Shown here: piece by piece, positions 51,465-61,000 of the stretch | Layout: every line of letters starts with the position of its first letter | How positions within the stretch are numbered: the first letter of the stretch is position 1 | DNA from: Paludibacteraceae bacterium | GTDB lineage: Bacteria > Bacteroidota > Bacteroidia > Bacteroidales > Paludibacteraceae | Assembly: GCA_017417025.1 (NCBI GenBank) | Contig: JAFPZY010000047.1 | Coordinates: 38,100 to 102,099, forward strand | Length of the DNA stretch: 64,000 bases | Direction of reading: 5' to 3' | Made by a program: the position numbers and the translations under genes | Notes under the pieces: model-generated | Seen by the model: the letters and a program-made list of their open reading frames with translations, nothing else | What the model was told of the DNA's origin: nothing | Databases searched by the model: none

Positions 51465-52205
51465 CTACAAACTGCTGTTTCCGTTCTGCGGGCGGCGGAA
51501 CTCAGCAAGCACGACCGCCGTAGCCACCGCCACATTAAGGCTCTCGACCGCCCCGTCCCCGACAGAGGGGACAAGCAGCGGATGAGAGACGAGCTGCCGC
51601 ACTTCAGGGCTGATGCCACGCCCCTCGCTCCCCATAACCAGCAGCCCCCTGCCCCGTTCAGGCACAGCGCCGATGTCATAGATATTCCGCCCGTCAAGCA
51701 AAGTGCCGTAAACGGGCAGCGACGAGCCGCGGGCGGCAGACCTTATATACTGCGCGAGGTCGCGCGTATAGTGCACGTGCACGCGTGCGAGCGCCCCCAT
51801 AGTAGCCTGCACGACTTTGGGGGAGAAGCAGTCGGCTGTGCCGGCAGAGCAGACGAGGTGATGCACGCCGAACCAGTCGCAGGTGCGTATTATGGTGCCG
51901 AGGTTGCCCGGGTCCTGCACTCCGTCAAGCACCAGCACCAGTCCGTCAGCCGCATCAGGCAGCGGCATTTCCGCAGGCTTGCGGAACACTGCTATTGCCC
52001 CCTGCGGAGTGGTGAGCGAAGAGAGTTGCTTCAGTTGGTCGGGCGTGATGTCGCCGCCGGAGAAGCAGAGGTGCATGTCAAAACCGCGGCGCAGTTCACC
52101 GATGCACTTGTCGCCTTCAGCGACAAAAAGCCCCAGTTCGTCACGGAACTTTTTGAGTTTCAGGCTGCGAATAAGTTTTATCTGCGATCTTGAGATGAGT
52201 GCCAT
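51465..52205 (-). CDS. TrmH/SpoU-family RNA 2'-O-methyltransferase
   Basis: The 246-residue SPOUT methylase has the N-terminal substrate-binding part (LKLKKFRDELGLFVAEGDK) and the knotted SAM-binding domain. The three family motifs are LDGVQDPGNLGTIIRT, GSEGRGIS and VESLNVAVATAVVL. It methylates a ribose in rRNA or tRNA; the exact site is unknown. The start is 52,205 because the promoter -7 element covers an upstream in-frame codon at 52,232. It shares an overlapping divergent promoter region with yicC. Confidence 0.92.
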   Translation of the reverse strand: MALISRSQIKLIRSLKLKKFRDELGLFVAEGDKCIGELRRGFDMHLCFSGGDITPDQLKQLSSLTTPQGAIAVFRKPAEMPLPDAADGLVLVLDGVQDPGNLGTIIRTCDWFGVHHLVCSAGTADCFSPKVVQATMGALARVHVHYTRDLAQYIRSAARGSSLPVYGTLLDGRNIYDIGAVPERGRGLLVMGSEGRGISPEVRQLVSHPLLVPSVGDGAVESLNVAVATAVVLAEFRRPQNGNSSL

Positions 52206-52228
52206 GCCGCTGTATGAAAAAAATCGTT

Positions 52229-52261
52229 GCAAAGATAACAGTTTTTTTGCATATCTGCAAA
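52229..52261 (-). promoter_or_regulatory. Promoter of the rRNA methylase-nadD unit
   Basis: TTTG (52,258-52,261), a 20-base spacer and TATCTTTGC (52,229-52,237) lie on the minus strand. It interlocks with the yicC promoter on the other strand. Confidence 0.8.
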
Positions 52262-52278
52262 TTTATTTGTAATTTTGC
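52246..52278 (+). promoter_or_regulatory. Promoter of the yicC operon
   Basis: TTTG (52,246-52,249), a 20-base spacer and TAATTTTGC (52,270-52,278) lie about 20 bases before the yicC start. Confidence 0.8.
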
Positions 52279-52299
52279 AGCCCAAAAAAGCAAGAGACC

Positions 52300-53187
52300 A
52301 TGATACTAAGCATGACCGGCTACGGAAAGGCCGAGACGAACATCAGCGGGCGCAAATTTGTGGCAGAAATAAAAGGTCTGAATTCAAAGCAGTTGGACCT
52401 GACGGCACGCCTTGCCCCCGAGTTGCGCGAACACGAACTGAAGATAAGGCAGACGCTCGCCGTGCGCCTTGAACGCGGCAAAATAGAGCTACGGGCAGAG
52501 TGCGAGAACACGGGAAGCGAGAGTTGCACAAGCACAATCAACCGCGCCGCTTTCATGCAGCACTGGGACGAGATAGAGGAGCTGCGCAAAGAAAAAGGTC
52601 TGCCCCCCGCCGACCTGACAGAACATGTGCTACGCCTGAAAGACGTGCTGCAAGATTCGTCCGCCAGTGTATGGCAGGCGGAGGAAATAGAGGCCGCAGA
52701 AGACGCAATAAGCAGAGCTACAGACGCTTTCACAGCATTCCGAAAGCAGGAAGGAGCCGCGTTGGAGAAGATGTTCAGAGAGAAACTGGACGCGATAGAG
52801 GAGCTGCTCGGCGAAGTGGAAGGATACGAAAAGGGGCGCGTAGAAAAAATACGCCAGCACCTTTTGCTGAACCTGGGCAAACTGGCAGAGGAGACCCGCA
52901 ATGCAATAGACCTGAACAGACTTGAGCAGGAGATGATTTTCTGGTTAGAGAAACTTGACATCACCGAAGAGAAAGTCCGGTTGGCCAACCACATACGCTA
53001 TTTCCGCGAGACAATGGAGGGCGACGGCAGCGGTGTGGGCAAGAAACTCGGCTTCATAGCACAGGAAATGGGGCGCGAGATTAACACGCTCGGCAGCAAG
53101 TCGAACCAGTCGGAGATGCAAATAACAGTAGTCAAGATGAAAGACCTGCTGGAACAGATTAAGGAGCAGGTACTCAACGTGCTGTAA
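52300..53187 (+). CDS. yicC: YicC-family endoribonuclease
   Basis: The 295-residue protein starts MILSMTGYGKAE and has the LNSKQLDL segment, a long coiled middle (about 80-215) and the C-terminal TLGSKSNQSEMQITVVKMK of the YicC/YloC family, now known as endoribonucleases. It is the first gene of a unit with gmk (19 bp gap), a pairing also common in other bacteria. Confidence 0.95.
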   Translation: MILSMTGYGKAETNISGRKFVAEIKGLNSKQLDLTARLAPELREHELKIRQTLAVRLERGKIELRAECENTGSESCTSTINRAAFMQHWDEIEELRKEKGLPPADLTEHVLRLKDVLQDSSASVWQAEEIEAAEDAISRATDAFTAFRKQEGAALEKMFREKLDAIEELLGEVEGYEKGRVEKIRQHLLLNLGKLAEETRNAIDLNRLEQEMIFWLEKLDITEEKVRLANHIRYFRETMEGDGSGVGKKLGFIAQEMGREINTLGSKSNQSEMQITVVKMKDLLEQIKEQVLNVL

Positions 53188-53206
53188 AAACAAGGAGAAG
53201 CAAGCC

Positions 53207-53797
53207 ATGGTACTTATATTTTCGGCCCCATCGGGGAGCGGCAAATCAACATTAGTCCAATACCTGCTCGGGCAGAGGCACGACCTGGAGTTCAGCATTT
53301 CAGCCACCACCCGCCCCCCGCGCGGCAAAGAGCAACACGGGCAAGAGTACTACTTCATCAGCGAGGACGAGTTCCGCCAACTGATTGAGCAAGAGGCTTT
53401 TATTGAATACGAGAACGTCTATAAGGGCACTTACTACGGCACGTTACGCAGCGAGATAGACAGGATAGAGAGTCGCGGTCACCACGTTGTGTTTGACGTG
53501 GATGTGAAAGGCGGATTGCACCTCAAGCAGATATTCGGAGACCGCGCGCTGGCAATCTTCATTGCTCCGCCGAGCGTTGAGGAACTGCGCCGCAGACTGA
53601 CCGGACGGGGCACCGACACGCCGGAAAAAATAGAGGAGCGCATAGCCAAAGCCGCTTTCGAGCTGGAGGACGCGCCGCAGTTCGACACCGTGATTGTAAA
53701 CGACAAACTGGAGCATGCACAGCGGGCGCTGACTGAAAAAGTGGATATGTTCCTCGGCAAAGAGGAAGAAGACATAAAAGTGCAGCCGCAGCGATGA
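53207..53797 (+). CDS. gmk: Guanylate kinase
   Basis: The 196-residue kinase has the P-loop SAPSGSGKST (6-15), the GMP-binding SATTRPPRGKEQHGQEYYF segment and VDVKGGL. It phosphorylates GMP to GDP. Its stop overlaps the start of the HAD gene (ATGA). Confidence 0.97.
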   Translation: MVLIFSAPSGSGKSTLVQYLLGQRHDLEFSISATTRPPRGKEQHGQEYYFISEDEFRQLIEQEAFIEYENVYKGTYYGTLRSEIDRIESRGHHVVFDVDVKGGLHLKQIFGDRALAIFIAPPSVEELRRRLTGRGTDTPEKIEERIAKAAFELEDAPQFDTVIVNDKLEHAQRALTEKVDMFLGKEEEDIKVQPQR

Positions 53798-54456
53798 GAG
53801 CCTGGTTTTTCGACATGGACGGCACGCTGTTTGACTCAATGCCTCACCACGCCCTCTCGTGGGAGCGGACGATGGCGGCCAACGGGCTTGTTTTCAGCAT
53901 AGAAGACTGTTACAGGAACGAGGGGCGGACGGGCAGCGACGTGATAAGCACAGCGATAAGGCAGCAGCTCCACCGCGAGGCCACGGAAGAAGAAAAGAGC
54001 CGCATCTACGCCGAGAAAGCCGCCATGTTCAGACAAATGGGCGGAGCCGAGCCGATAAAAGGCGTGAAAGAGGTGTTGCAATACCTGAAAGACAAGGGGG
54101 ACGAGATATGGATTGTGACCGGCAGCGGGCAGCAAAGCCTCTTTGACACGCTTGAGAGCCACTTCCCCGGCATCTTCGCCCGCGAGCGCATGATAACAGC
54201 CTACGATGTGACCAGAGGCAAGCCTGACCCCGAGCCCTATCTCGCCGCGTGGAGGAAGTCGGGATTCAAGAAAAAGGACTGCCGCGTGGTGGAAAACGCC
54301 CCTCTCGGCATACGTGCAGGCAAAGCGGCAGGGCTGTTCACCATAGGCATCAACACGGGCCCCCTACCCGATGCCGACCTGCAGAACGAAGGAGCCGACA
54401 TAGTGCTGCCGGACATGCGGACATTACTCGACAGGCTGCAGAAGAACGACAACTAA
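53794..54456 (+). CDS. HAD-superfamily phosphatase (beta-phosphoglucomutase-like)
   Basis: The 220-residue protein starts with motif I FFDMDGTLFDS (Asp7 nucleophile, Asp9), has motif II VTGSGQ, and motif III/IV GKPDPEPYL to VVENAPLGI. A helical cap lies between residues 15 and 80. It is subfamily IA with a phosphoglucomutase-like cap; the substrate is probably a small phosphosugar or nucleotide but cannot be fixed. It is translationally coupled to gmk. Confidence 0.9.
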   Translation: MRAWFFDMDGTLFDSMPHHALSWERTMAANGLVFSIEDCYRNEGRTGSDVISTAIRQQLHREATEEEKSRIYAEKAAMFRQMGGAEPIKGVKEVLQYLKDKGDEIWIVTGSGQQSLFDTLESHFPGIFARERMITAYDVTRGKPDPEPYLAAWRKSGFKKKDCRVVENAPLGIRAGKAAGLFTIGINTGPLPDADLQNEGADIVLPDMRTLLDRLQKNDN

Positions 54457-54469
54457 AAACACCAATGAT

Positions 54470-55225
54470 ATGAAAACAGCATTCATCACCGGCGCGTCAT
54501 CCGGCATAGGAGAAGCATGCGCCCGCAAGTTCGCCGAAAACGGCTATCGCCTTATCCTCACCGCACGCCGCGCGGACAAACTCCATGAAGCGGCAGAGGA
54601 ACTCAAGCACAAATTCGGGACCGAAGTGCTCGAACTCGTCTTTGACGTGCGCAACCGCGAAGAAGCACTAAAAGCCGTAGAGACACTGCCGGCAGAGTGG
54701 CGCGAGATAGATGTTCAGGTAAACAATGCAGGCCTCGCACTGGGGTTGGAGAAAGAACATGAAGGCGACTTCGCCGACTGGGAGACCATGATTGACACCA
54801 ACATCAAAGGTCTGCTCACCATGACACGAGCCATTGTGCCCATGATGGTGAAACAGGGGAAAGGGCATATCATCAACATCGGCAGCGTGGCGGGCGATGC
54901 AGCCTACGCCAACGGAGCGGTATATTGCGCCACCAAAGCGGCGGTGAAGGTGCTCGGCGACGGTCTGCGCATCGATCTGGCAGACACTCCTCTGCGCGTA
55001 ACCACTATCAAGCCGGGGCTGGTGGAGACCAACTTCTCTGTTGTCCGCTTCCACGGCGACAAACAGCGTGCCGACAACGTCTATAAAGGCATCAAGCCCC
55101 TTAGCGGTGCGGATGTGGCTGACTGCGTGTGGTTTGCGGCATCGGCACCCGAGCACGTGCAAGTGGCGGAGATTCTTGTACTTGCCACTCACCAGGCAAG
55201 CGGCAGTGTAGTGTTCCGCAGCTGA
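54470..55225 (+). CDS. YdfG-like NADP-dependent short-chain dehydrogenase
   Basis: The 251-residue SDR has TGASSGIG (7-14), NNAGLALG (about 86), a catalytic Ser in IGSVAG, YCATK (Tyr, Lys) and TIKPGLVET. The LTARRADKL segment predicts NADP(H). It resembles 3-hydroxy-acid/serine dehydrogenases of the YdfG type. It is the last gene of the yicC unit, 13 bp after the HAD gene, and convergent with queE. Confidence 0.9.
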   Translation: MKTAFITGASSGIGEACARKFAENGYRLILTARRADKLHEAAEELKHKFGTEVLELVFDVRNREEALKAVETLPAEWREIDVQVNNAGLALGLEKEHEGDFADWETMIDTNIKGLLTMTRAIVPMMVKQGKGHIINIGSVAGDAAYANGAVYCATKAAVKVLGDGLRIDLADTPLRVTTIKPGLVETNFSVVRFHGDKQRADNVYKGIKPLSGADVADCVWFAASAPEHVQVAEILVLATHQASGSVVFRS

Positions 55226-55241
55226 TTATCCGAAGCTGTCT

Positions 55242-55826
55242 TTATTTGAAGCCTGCAGCCTTGTGTGTCTGCAGGCTTAACCTCCACTCGGGGTGTTTGA
55301 GGATATAGGCAACCGTCTCCTGTGTGTTCTGCAGACCGTTATTGTCAAGCGGTTGCAGCAGCCAGTGCGGGGCTTTTATCTTCTGCCGCCAGTGCTCGGG
55401 GCTGTCGCCTGTATAGACGACCTTTACTTCATCTGCTTCCGTCAGCACCGGCGCACTTCCGGCTTTGGGGGAGCATGTCACCCAATCAATGCCGTGCGGG
55501 ACGGGGCGTGTGCCGTTGGTCTCTATGCAGATGCTGAAGCCGTGCCCGTGCAAGGTGCCGGTCAGTTCTTCGTCCGCCTGCAGCGTCGGTTCACCTCCTG
55601 TGAGCACCAGCAGACGCGTGCCTCCGTATGGCGGGTAAAGACGGTCGGCCTCGGCGGCTATAGCACCGGCAGTCAGGGTCAGCCGTGTACTGAAATCCGT
55701 GTCGCACCACGGGCAATGCAGGTCGCAACCGCTCATGCGGACAAAGACTGCGGGAAGCCCTGTGTGAAAGCCTTCGCCTTGCAGACTAAAGAAAATCTCG
55801 CTGATATTATACTTCCTCGCGCTCAT
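55242..55826 (-). CDS. queE: 7-carboxy-7-deazaguanine synthase
   Basis: The 194-residue radical-SAM enzyme has cluster cysteines Cys34, Cys38 and Cys41 (CDLHCPWC), preceded by SLQGEGFHTG. GGEPTLQ and IETNGT follow. It converts carboxy-tetrahydropterin to CDG, the third step to queuosine. The start MSARKYN at 55,826 lies 20 bases inside the end of queD, so translation is coupled. Confidence 0.94.
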   Translation of the reverse strand: MSARKYNISEIFFSLQGEGFHTGLPAVFVRMSGCDLHCPWCDTDFSTRLTLTAGAIAAEADRLYPPYGGTRLLVLTGGEPTLQADEELTGTLHGHGFSICIETNGTRPVPHGIDWVTCSPKAGSAPVLTEADEVKVVYTGDSPEHWRQKIKAPHWLLQPLDNNGLQNTQETVAYILKHPEWRLSLQTHKAAGFK

Positions 55827-56145
55827 ACTCCGCCGCATTGCCTTCGCTCTCCTGCACGCGCACTCTGTAGCAGTTCTCCACATGGTCGCATATCCATTTG
55901 GCTATGTTCTCCGCGGTAGGATTGATGTCCAGCACGTCGTTGATATACTGGTGGTCGAACTTGTCTTTCACCACTTGCTTGATATGGCTGAAGTCTGTGA
56001 CCATTCCGCTGCTGTTCAGGGTCTGTGCCTTGCAATAGACTGTTATACGCCAGTTGTGCCCGTGTATGCGCCGGCACTTGCTCTCGTAAGGCAGGTTTAG
56101 CTGGTGGGCGGCAGATATTTCGATGGTTTTTTCTACGTAATACAT
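55807..56145 (-). CDS. queD: 6-carboxytetrahydropterin synthase
   Basis: The 112-residue protein has zinc ligands His14, His28 and His30 (AAHQL and RIHGHNW) and the catalytic Cys24. It makes carboxy-tetrahydropterin from dihydroneopterin triphosphate. It lies between queC and queE. Confidence 0.95.
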   Translation of the reverse strand: MYYVEKTIEISAAHQLNLPYESKCRRIHGHNWRITVYCKAQTLNSSGMVTDFSHIKQVVKDKFDHQYINDVLDINPTAENIAKWICDHVENCYRVRVQESEGNAAEYEREEV

Positions 56146-56177
56146 GACAATTGACTGTTGATGATTGAGTATGATAT

Positions 56178-56858
56178 TTATTTAAGGCCGGAGGTCCGCA
56201 CAGGCAAGTCATAGACGGTAGTGTCGTTGATGCCGGCTTCGGCTAAAGCCTCCCTCCTCTCGCGGCAGGTGCCGCATGTGCCGCAGTGGTGCTCGCCGCC
56301 TTTGTAGCAGCTCCATGTCTCACTGTAGTCGATGCCGAGGGCTTTGCCGCGGCGGGCGATGTCGGCTTTGTTTAGCAGGGTATAGGGAGTCAGCAGTTGC
56401 ACGCGGTTCCAGGTTCCGGTTTCCGCAGCCTTGCTCATTGCCTCGACGAACTCGGGCCGGCAGTCGGGATAGACTGTGTGGTCGCCACTGTGGTTGGCCA
56501 TCATCACATACTGCAAGCCTTCGTTTTCCGCCATTCCCGCAGCCACAGAGAGCATGATGCCGTTGCGGAATGGCACAACGGTGGAACGCATGTTGTCCTC
56601 TGCGTAGTCGCCATCAGGGACTGCCTCGGCTCCTGCAAGCAGGGACGAGCGGAAGTAGCGGCCGATGAAGTCTAACGGAATGACGATGTGGCGTATGCCG
56701 AGCCTCTCGCAGTGCAGCCGTGCGAAAGCCAGTTCCTTGTCGTTGTGGTTGCTCCCGTAGTGGAAACTGAGTGCCAGAGCGATGCGCTCGCGGTATTCGT
56801 AGAGCATGGTGGTCGAGTCAAGGCCGCCCGACAGCACCAGAATAGTGTCTTTCTCCAT
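56178..56858 (-). CDS. queC: 7-cyano-7-deazaguanine synthase
   Basis: The 226-residue enzyme has the PP-loop LSGGLDSTT (9-17) and the C-terminal zinc site CYKGGEHHCGTCGTC. It turns CDG into preQ0 using ATP and ammonia. It is 6 bp after queF. Confidence 0.96.
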   Translation of the reverse strand: MEKDTILVLSGGLDSTTMLYEYRERIALALSFHYGSNHNDKELAFARLHCERLGIRHIVIPLDFIGRYFRSSLLAGAEAVPDGDYAEDNMRSTVVPFRNGIMLSVAAGMAENEGLQYVMMANHSGDHTVYPDCRPEFVEAMSKAAETGTWNRVQLLTPYTLLNKADIARRGKALGIDYSETWSCYKGGEHHCGTCGTCRERREALAEAGINDTTVYDLPVRTSGLK

Positions 56859-56864
56859 AACTGT

Positions 56865-57341
56865 CTATTGTGCTATGACGGCGGCCAGTTGGGCTGCAAG
56901 CCGTTGTTGCTTCAGTGGTTCGTGCTCCGCATCTGCATAGTTGGCAAAAGGCAGTATGCGTATGCCGCCGCGCGGAGTAAAACGGCCTGTCACTTCGAGG
57001 TATCGCGGGTCCATCAAGCGCACAAGGTCTTTCATGATGATGTTGATGCAGTCCTCATGGAAGTCCCCGTGGTTGCGGAAGCCGAAGAGATAGAGTTTGA
57101 GCGACTTGCTTTCTACCATGCGCTCCCTGGGTATGTAGGAGATATGGATGTGCCCGAAGTCGGGTTGCCCTGTCTTGGGGCAAAGGGAGGTGAACTCGGG
57201 GCAGTCGAAAGTGACGAGGTACTCGTTCTCGGGGTGTTTGTTTACAAAAGTCTCAAGGACTTGCGGCGAATACGTATCCGGGTAACGGGTGTGTGTTTCG
57301 CCGAGCAGGGTGACACCTGCCAGTTCTTCTTGTGTTCTCAT
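56865..57341 (-). CDS. queF: NADPH-dependent preQ0 reductase
   Basis: The 158-residue QueF has the catalytic Cys54 in [13 protein letters not shown] with Asp61, and the NADPH-binding [10 protein letters not shown]. It reduces preQ0 to preQ1. It is the first gene of a complete queF-C-D-E operon; the promoter at 57,409-57,441 gives a leader of about 65 nt with a small hairpin (57,366-57,387). Confidence 0.96.
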   Translation of the reverse strand: MRTQEELAGVTLLGETHTRYPDTYSPQVLETFVNKHPENEYLVTFDCPEFTSLCPKTGQPDFGHIHISYIPRERMVESKSLKLYLFGFRNHGDFHEDCINIIMKDLVRLMDPRYLEVTGRFTPRGGIRILPFANYADAEHEPLKQQRLAAQLAAVIAQ

Positions 57342-57408
57342 GGTTGTTTTCAGTTTTTAGCAACAGGGAGGAAAAACAATAGCTCCCCATGTTTGTACAT
57401 TTCGGGCT

Positions 57409-57441
57409 GCAAAGGTACAACATTATTTCCTGATATGCAAA
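57409..57441 (-). promoter_or_regulatory. Promoter of the que operon
   Basis: TTTG (57,438-57,441), a 20-base spacer and TACCTTTGC (57,409-57,417) lie on the minus strand. Confidence 0.8.
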
Positions 57442-57492
57442 TTTTTTGCAACTTTCCTTCTTCTATTTTCGGAATCCGGCTATTTCATTACT

Positions 57493-57536
57493 GCTAACGA
57501 TATGCTGACGATACGCTGACGATACGCTACTTTCCC
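57493..57536 (+). repeat. Tandem repeat, four 11-bp units
   Basis: GCTAACGATAT, two identical GCTGACGATAC and a diverged GCTACTTTCCC lie in the gap upstream of queF. Confidence 0.9.
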
Positions 57537-57549
57537 GCTGAATTTGAAA

Positions 57550-58033
57550 TTAAAATCCCTCACACAGGCGCTCAAAGCAGGATACACTTTTGCCACACTG
57601 CCTCTCAGCAACAATTATGTTGATAGTACGAAGCGTCCTGCCGTCGGCATAACCGGTTTTGACGACTTTCTCTAAGGCCACACCGTGGTCTCTCACTCTG
57701 GTCTCTGTACAGTAATTTGCACCGTCTTTCACACCGTAAATATACACGGCGTCACCCCCGCCTGATGGCTCCTACTTTGAGGATGCTGTTTCTTATGTCG
57801 TTCCCGTTGCTGCTTGTTTTGTCGCGGTGGTAGAATCCTATCGTGTAGATGCGCTTTATGGTCTCGTCTTGACGGTATTTGTCGTAAAAACTCAACGTGC
57901 TTGTCTTTTCATCGAATGTAATCACATTGGTCAGCTTCGCCCAAGGCACTTTGTCCGCCTCGGTAATCTTTTCCGCATCCATACTTGCCACAGCCGCCAT
58001 CGCCGCTGCCAGCAAAAAGAAATACTTCTTCAT
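57550..58033 (-). pseudogene. Frameshifted secreted protein, paralogue of the next gene's N-terminus
   Basis: A 93-codon frame (57,752-58,033) has a signal peptide (MKKYFFLLAAAMAAVAS). Its segment, with WAKLTNVITFDEKTSTLSFYD and RIYTIGFYHRD, resembles the N-terminus of the adjacent 1,059-residue protein. It stops at a run of five C (57,755-57,759, plus strand). Removing one base there fuses it with the next frame (57,550-57,747) into about 159 residues reading through GAIRRGDAVYIYGVKDG. It is therefore a frameshift mutant, a short switchable tract or a sequence error. The second frame has no start of its own that makes sense. Confidence 0.7.
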
Positions 58034-58073
58034 AACTCCATTTTTTGGGGACTTGTTATCTCGTTCCGGCTCC

Positions 58074-61000
58074 TTATTTAACCTCCGCTCCTACAGCGTT
58101 GTACAGTCTCCCGTCAGGCAGCAGTATCCGCAGCTCGCCGTTTATAATGGCCTTCAGCGGCAACGTCATTTCAGAAACAACATCTTCCAATCCGTCACTG
58201 TTAAGTTCATATACTGCACCTATTTCCATGTCGCTCACCACTGTAATAGCGCGCGGATTCTTGGTCTCCCCGTCCGACCATCTGACGAACTTGTATTCGT
58301 CGTATGGCAAGGCTGTCAGGTGCAGGATGGTGTTTTCCGGCACCGCATTGAGGTCTATCTTCTCCTCGGCAAGCATAATCTCCCCTTTGTCTGACGACAA
58401 CAACGTAACTACATACGTTGCCGGTGTCGCCGCATTCTGCTTGTATTGTGCCACAATATCCATGTCCTCCGTCACGTATGAGAAGTCCTTGTCCCAACCT
58501 ACAAATGTATATCCCTCTACAGCAGGCACTTTCTCCGGCTCTGTCGCTGACTTGCCGTATTCCACTTCCTCCGTGATACCTATCTGCATCATGTACCAGT
58601 CGAAGAATCTTACCGAGAAAGTATATAACTTGAATACGGGTCTGACGGTGATGTCTGAGGTGATGTTCTGCAAGTCTTCCATCTGCAGCGTTTCCGTGTT
58701 TTCCCACCCGCTGAAGGTGCCTCCCTTATAATTGATAGTGTAGCCTTGGGCTGCCTGACCGTCAAACACTTGCTCCGTGAACAACGTGGTGCCGTCTATA
58801 TTCTGATATGTCACCGTGTGAATGGATGTCTCTGCAACATACTGTGCCCGGATGTTCACGTCTGCTGTAATATTTGTGTACGGTTTGTCCCAGCCGACAA
58901 ACACAAAGCCTTCCACCTCGGGGGCGGCAGGAGCTGTCGCGTTGCTGCCTTCCAATACGGTCTGCGTCGAACCTGCTATCACTGCGCCGCTCTTGTCAAG
59001 GAAACGGACGGTGTAATATACCGGTGTCGGAATATCCTCCCATTTTGCTGTGAAAGTGAGCACTGTCCCGCCTATAGAAGGCACGTTCAAATAAGCGTCA
59101 TCGTCATACTTGTCATAGCTCTCGTTCTTCCAGCCCAGGAAAATACTGTTGTTCATTTCCGGCGCAGCCGGCATCTTCTTTATCTTGCCTCCGCAGTCCA
59201 CAACTTCGGCATAATAAGCATTGTACTTGCCTAACCCCTGTGCCGTGAAGTCATATTGCTTTATCGGGTAGGCACCGTCAAACAGCAGCACATACTTGCC
59301 TGTCGTCACTTTCACGGTCTCCTCTTCACCCGGGCAGATAAAGTAGGCTTTCCCTTTCCCGTTGATGCCGGTGGTGAGTGAGTAACTTGGTTTGTTGGTG
59401 CGGGCGAAATTCAGGCAGCCGGCGCTTCCGTTCTTCAGTTCCACAAACACCGTGTCGTTATATCGTGCCGGAATACTGAAGTTGCTCCCCCACAACTGGT
59501 CTCCCTGCTTGTTCGAGGTGTACAGGTCGGCGGCAAGCGACGGGTCATTCGGGTCGTCTATCAGGCTCTTTATCCCCGTCTCGTAATACACGTCAAACTC
59601 GTATGGCTCCGACAGAATCGTGGTTCCTGCGCTATACACATTGTACCGGAAGGCCTCCCCGTAGCGCAACGATATCTTGTTGTTGTATTCGTAAGCCACT
59701 GCCACACGCAGCGGGAAATGTCTTGACTCTCCGTCTGCCTGGGCTGCATTGTATGTCCCTATGTTTATCGGGTCGTTCCATTTCCAGTTCCCTTCGCTGT
59801 CTTTCAGTCCGCGCTGGTATCTGACGCTTGCATTGGCAGGTGTGCGCAGCTCGAGGTCGAAGATGAGCGAGTCACCCATCATAGCACGCTTCTCGCTCCC
59901 AGCAAAGCCTTCATAATTGTATTCGCTCTTGTGCTCCTTCATCTCGTCATAGAAGAAGTAGGACTCCTCCCCGATGTTATACAACGCCATAACCGACATG
60001 TCTTTGTGCACATTCGTGAAGTCTTTGTTCCACGCCCTGAAGGTCATCCCTGCCATTGTCGGGGTCGCAGGGGCTATGGCATCCTCACCGCACTTGACCT
60101 GCTGTGTCGAAAGCACCGTGTAGTCTGCATTCAGGAATTTCACGGTATATTCGGCATGCTTGAGCGATGCAGTAACAGGGCATGGGGGCATCGCAAAGCT
60201 GATTTGCCCGTTATTCCCCTTTTTCAGCACCACAGGCCGTACGCTCTCCACCACATATTCCTGACAGTCCGGGGCTGTAGGCAATACAACTGTCTCCTCT
60301 GCCTTATGCAACTCAGGCTCGCCGCCATTAACCGCACACGGGAAATAAATAGCCACTTTCTTGACTTCTGTAGTATCACCCCATTTGCAGGATATTGGAT
60401 GGCCGCCACATTTATAATCACCATACAAGTGAGACTCTACACGAAAATACACATTTTTATATCCCAACTTACTGTACTCCTTAACATATTCTATCGGAAT
60501 ATTAACCTTTCCTTCGGATAAATTGATGTACTTATAGAGTGCAGATTCCCATTGAACACTATCATTACTCATATAAAGGCAATATGTGGCGTATTCTCCT
60601 GCCATAGTACAAAACTTGCCTTTTATCCATATTGCATCACCAAATGCAACAGAATCAGGCACTTCAAAATCAAAGGTCTTACAATATGGCAACTTGCGGT
60701 CATACTCGTAGTAATTAATCAGATAAGAATGTTTCGCGTCGTCGTATGTACCTGAATAATAATCGCATAGCATAGACATTCCTCCCCCTATAAACTCTTC
60801 GTATTGGGGGCATACTATAAAAGTGATGCATGGTTTCGGATTCATCGAGGAATAACTCTTCCTGAGAAGTTCGTTTACATCTATTTCGAATGTATTGCCT
60901 TCGCCGGAATATGCAAAATTGCTCCATCTTACATTTCCCACCAAGCGTGCATCTACACCTAAACCGATATTGTCATACATATACACCATTTCGCCAAAAG

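Noticed and set aside
57342-57400. preQ1-type riboswitch in the queF leader
   Set aside because: A hairpin (GGGAG/CTCCC with a 12-base loop) followed by an A-rich stretch resembles the preQ1-I layout. However, the loop has no sequence complementary to the tail for the second pseudoknot stem, and the tail is displaced by several bases.
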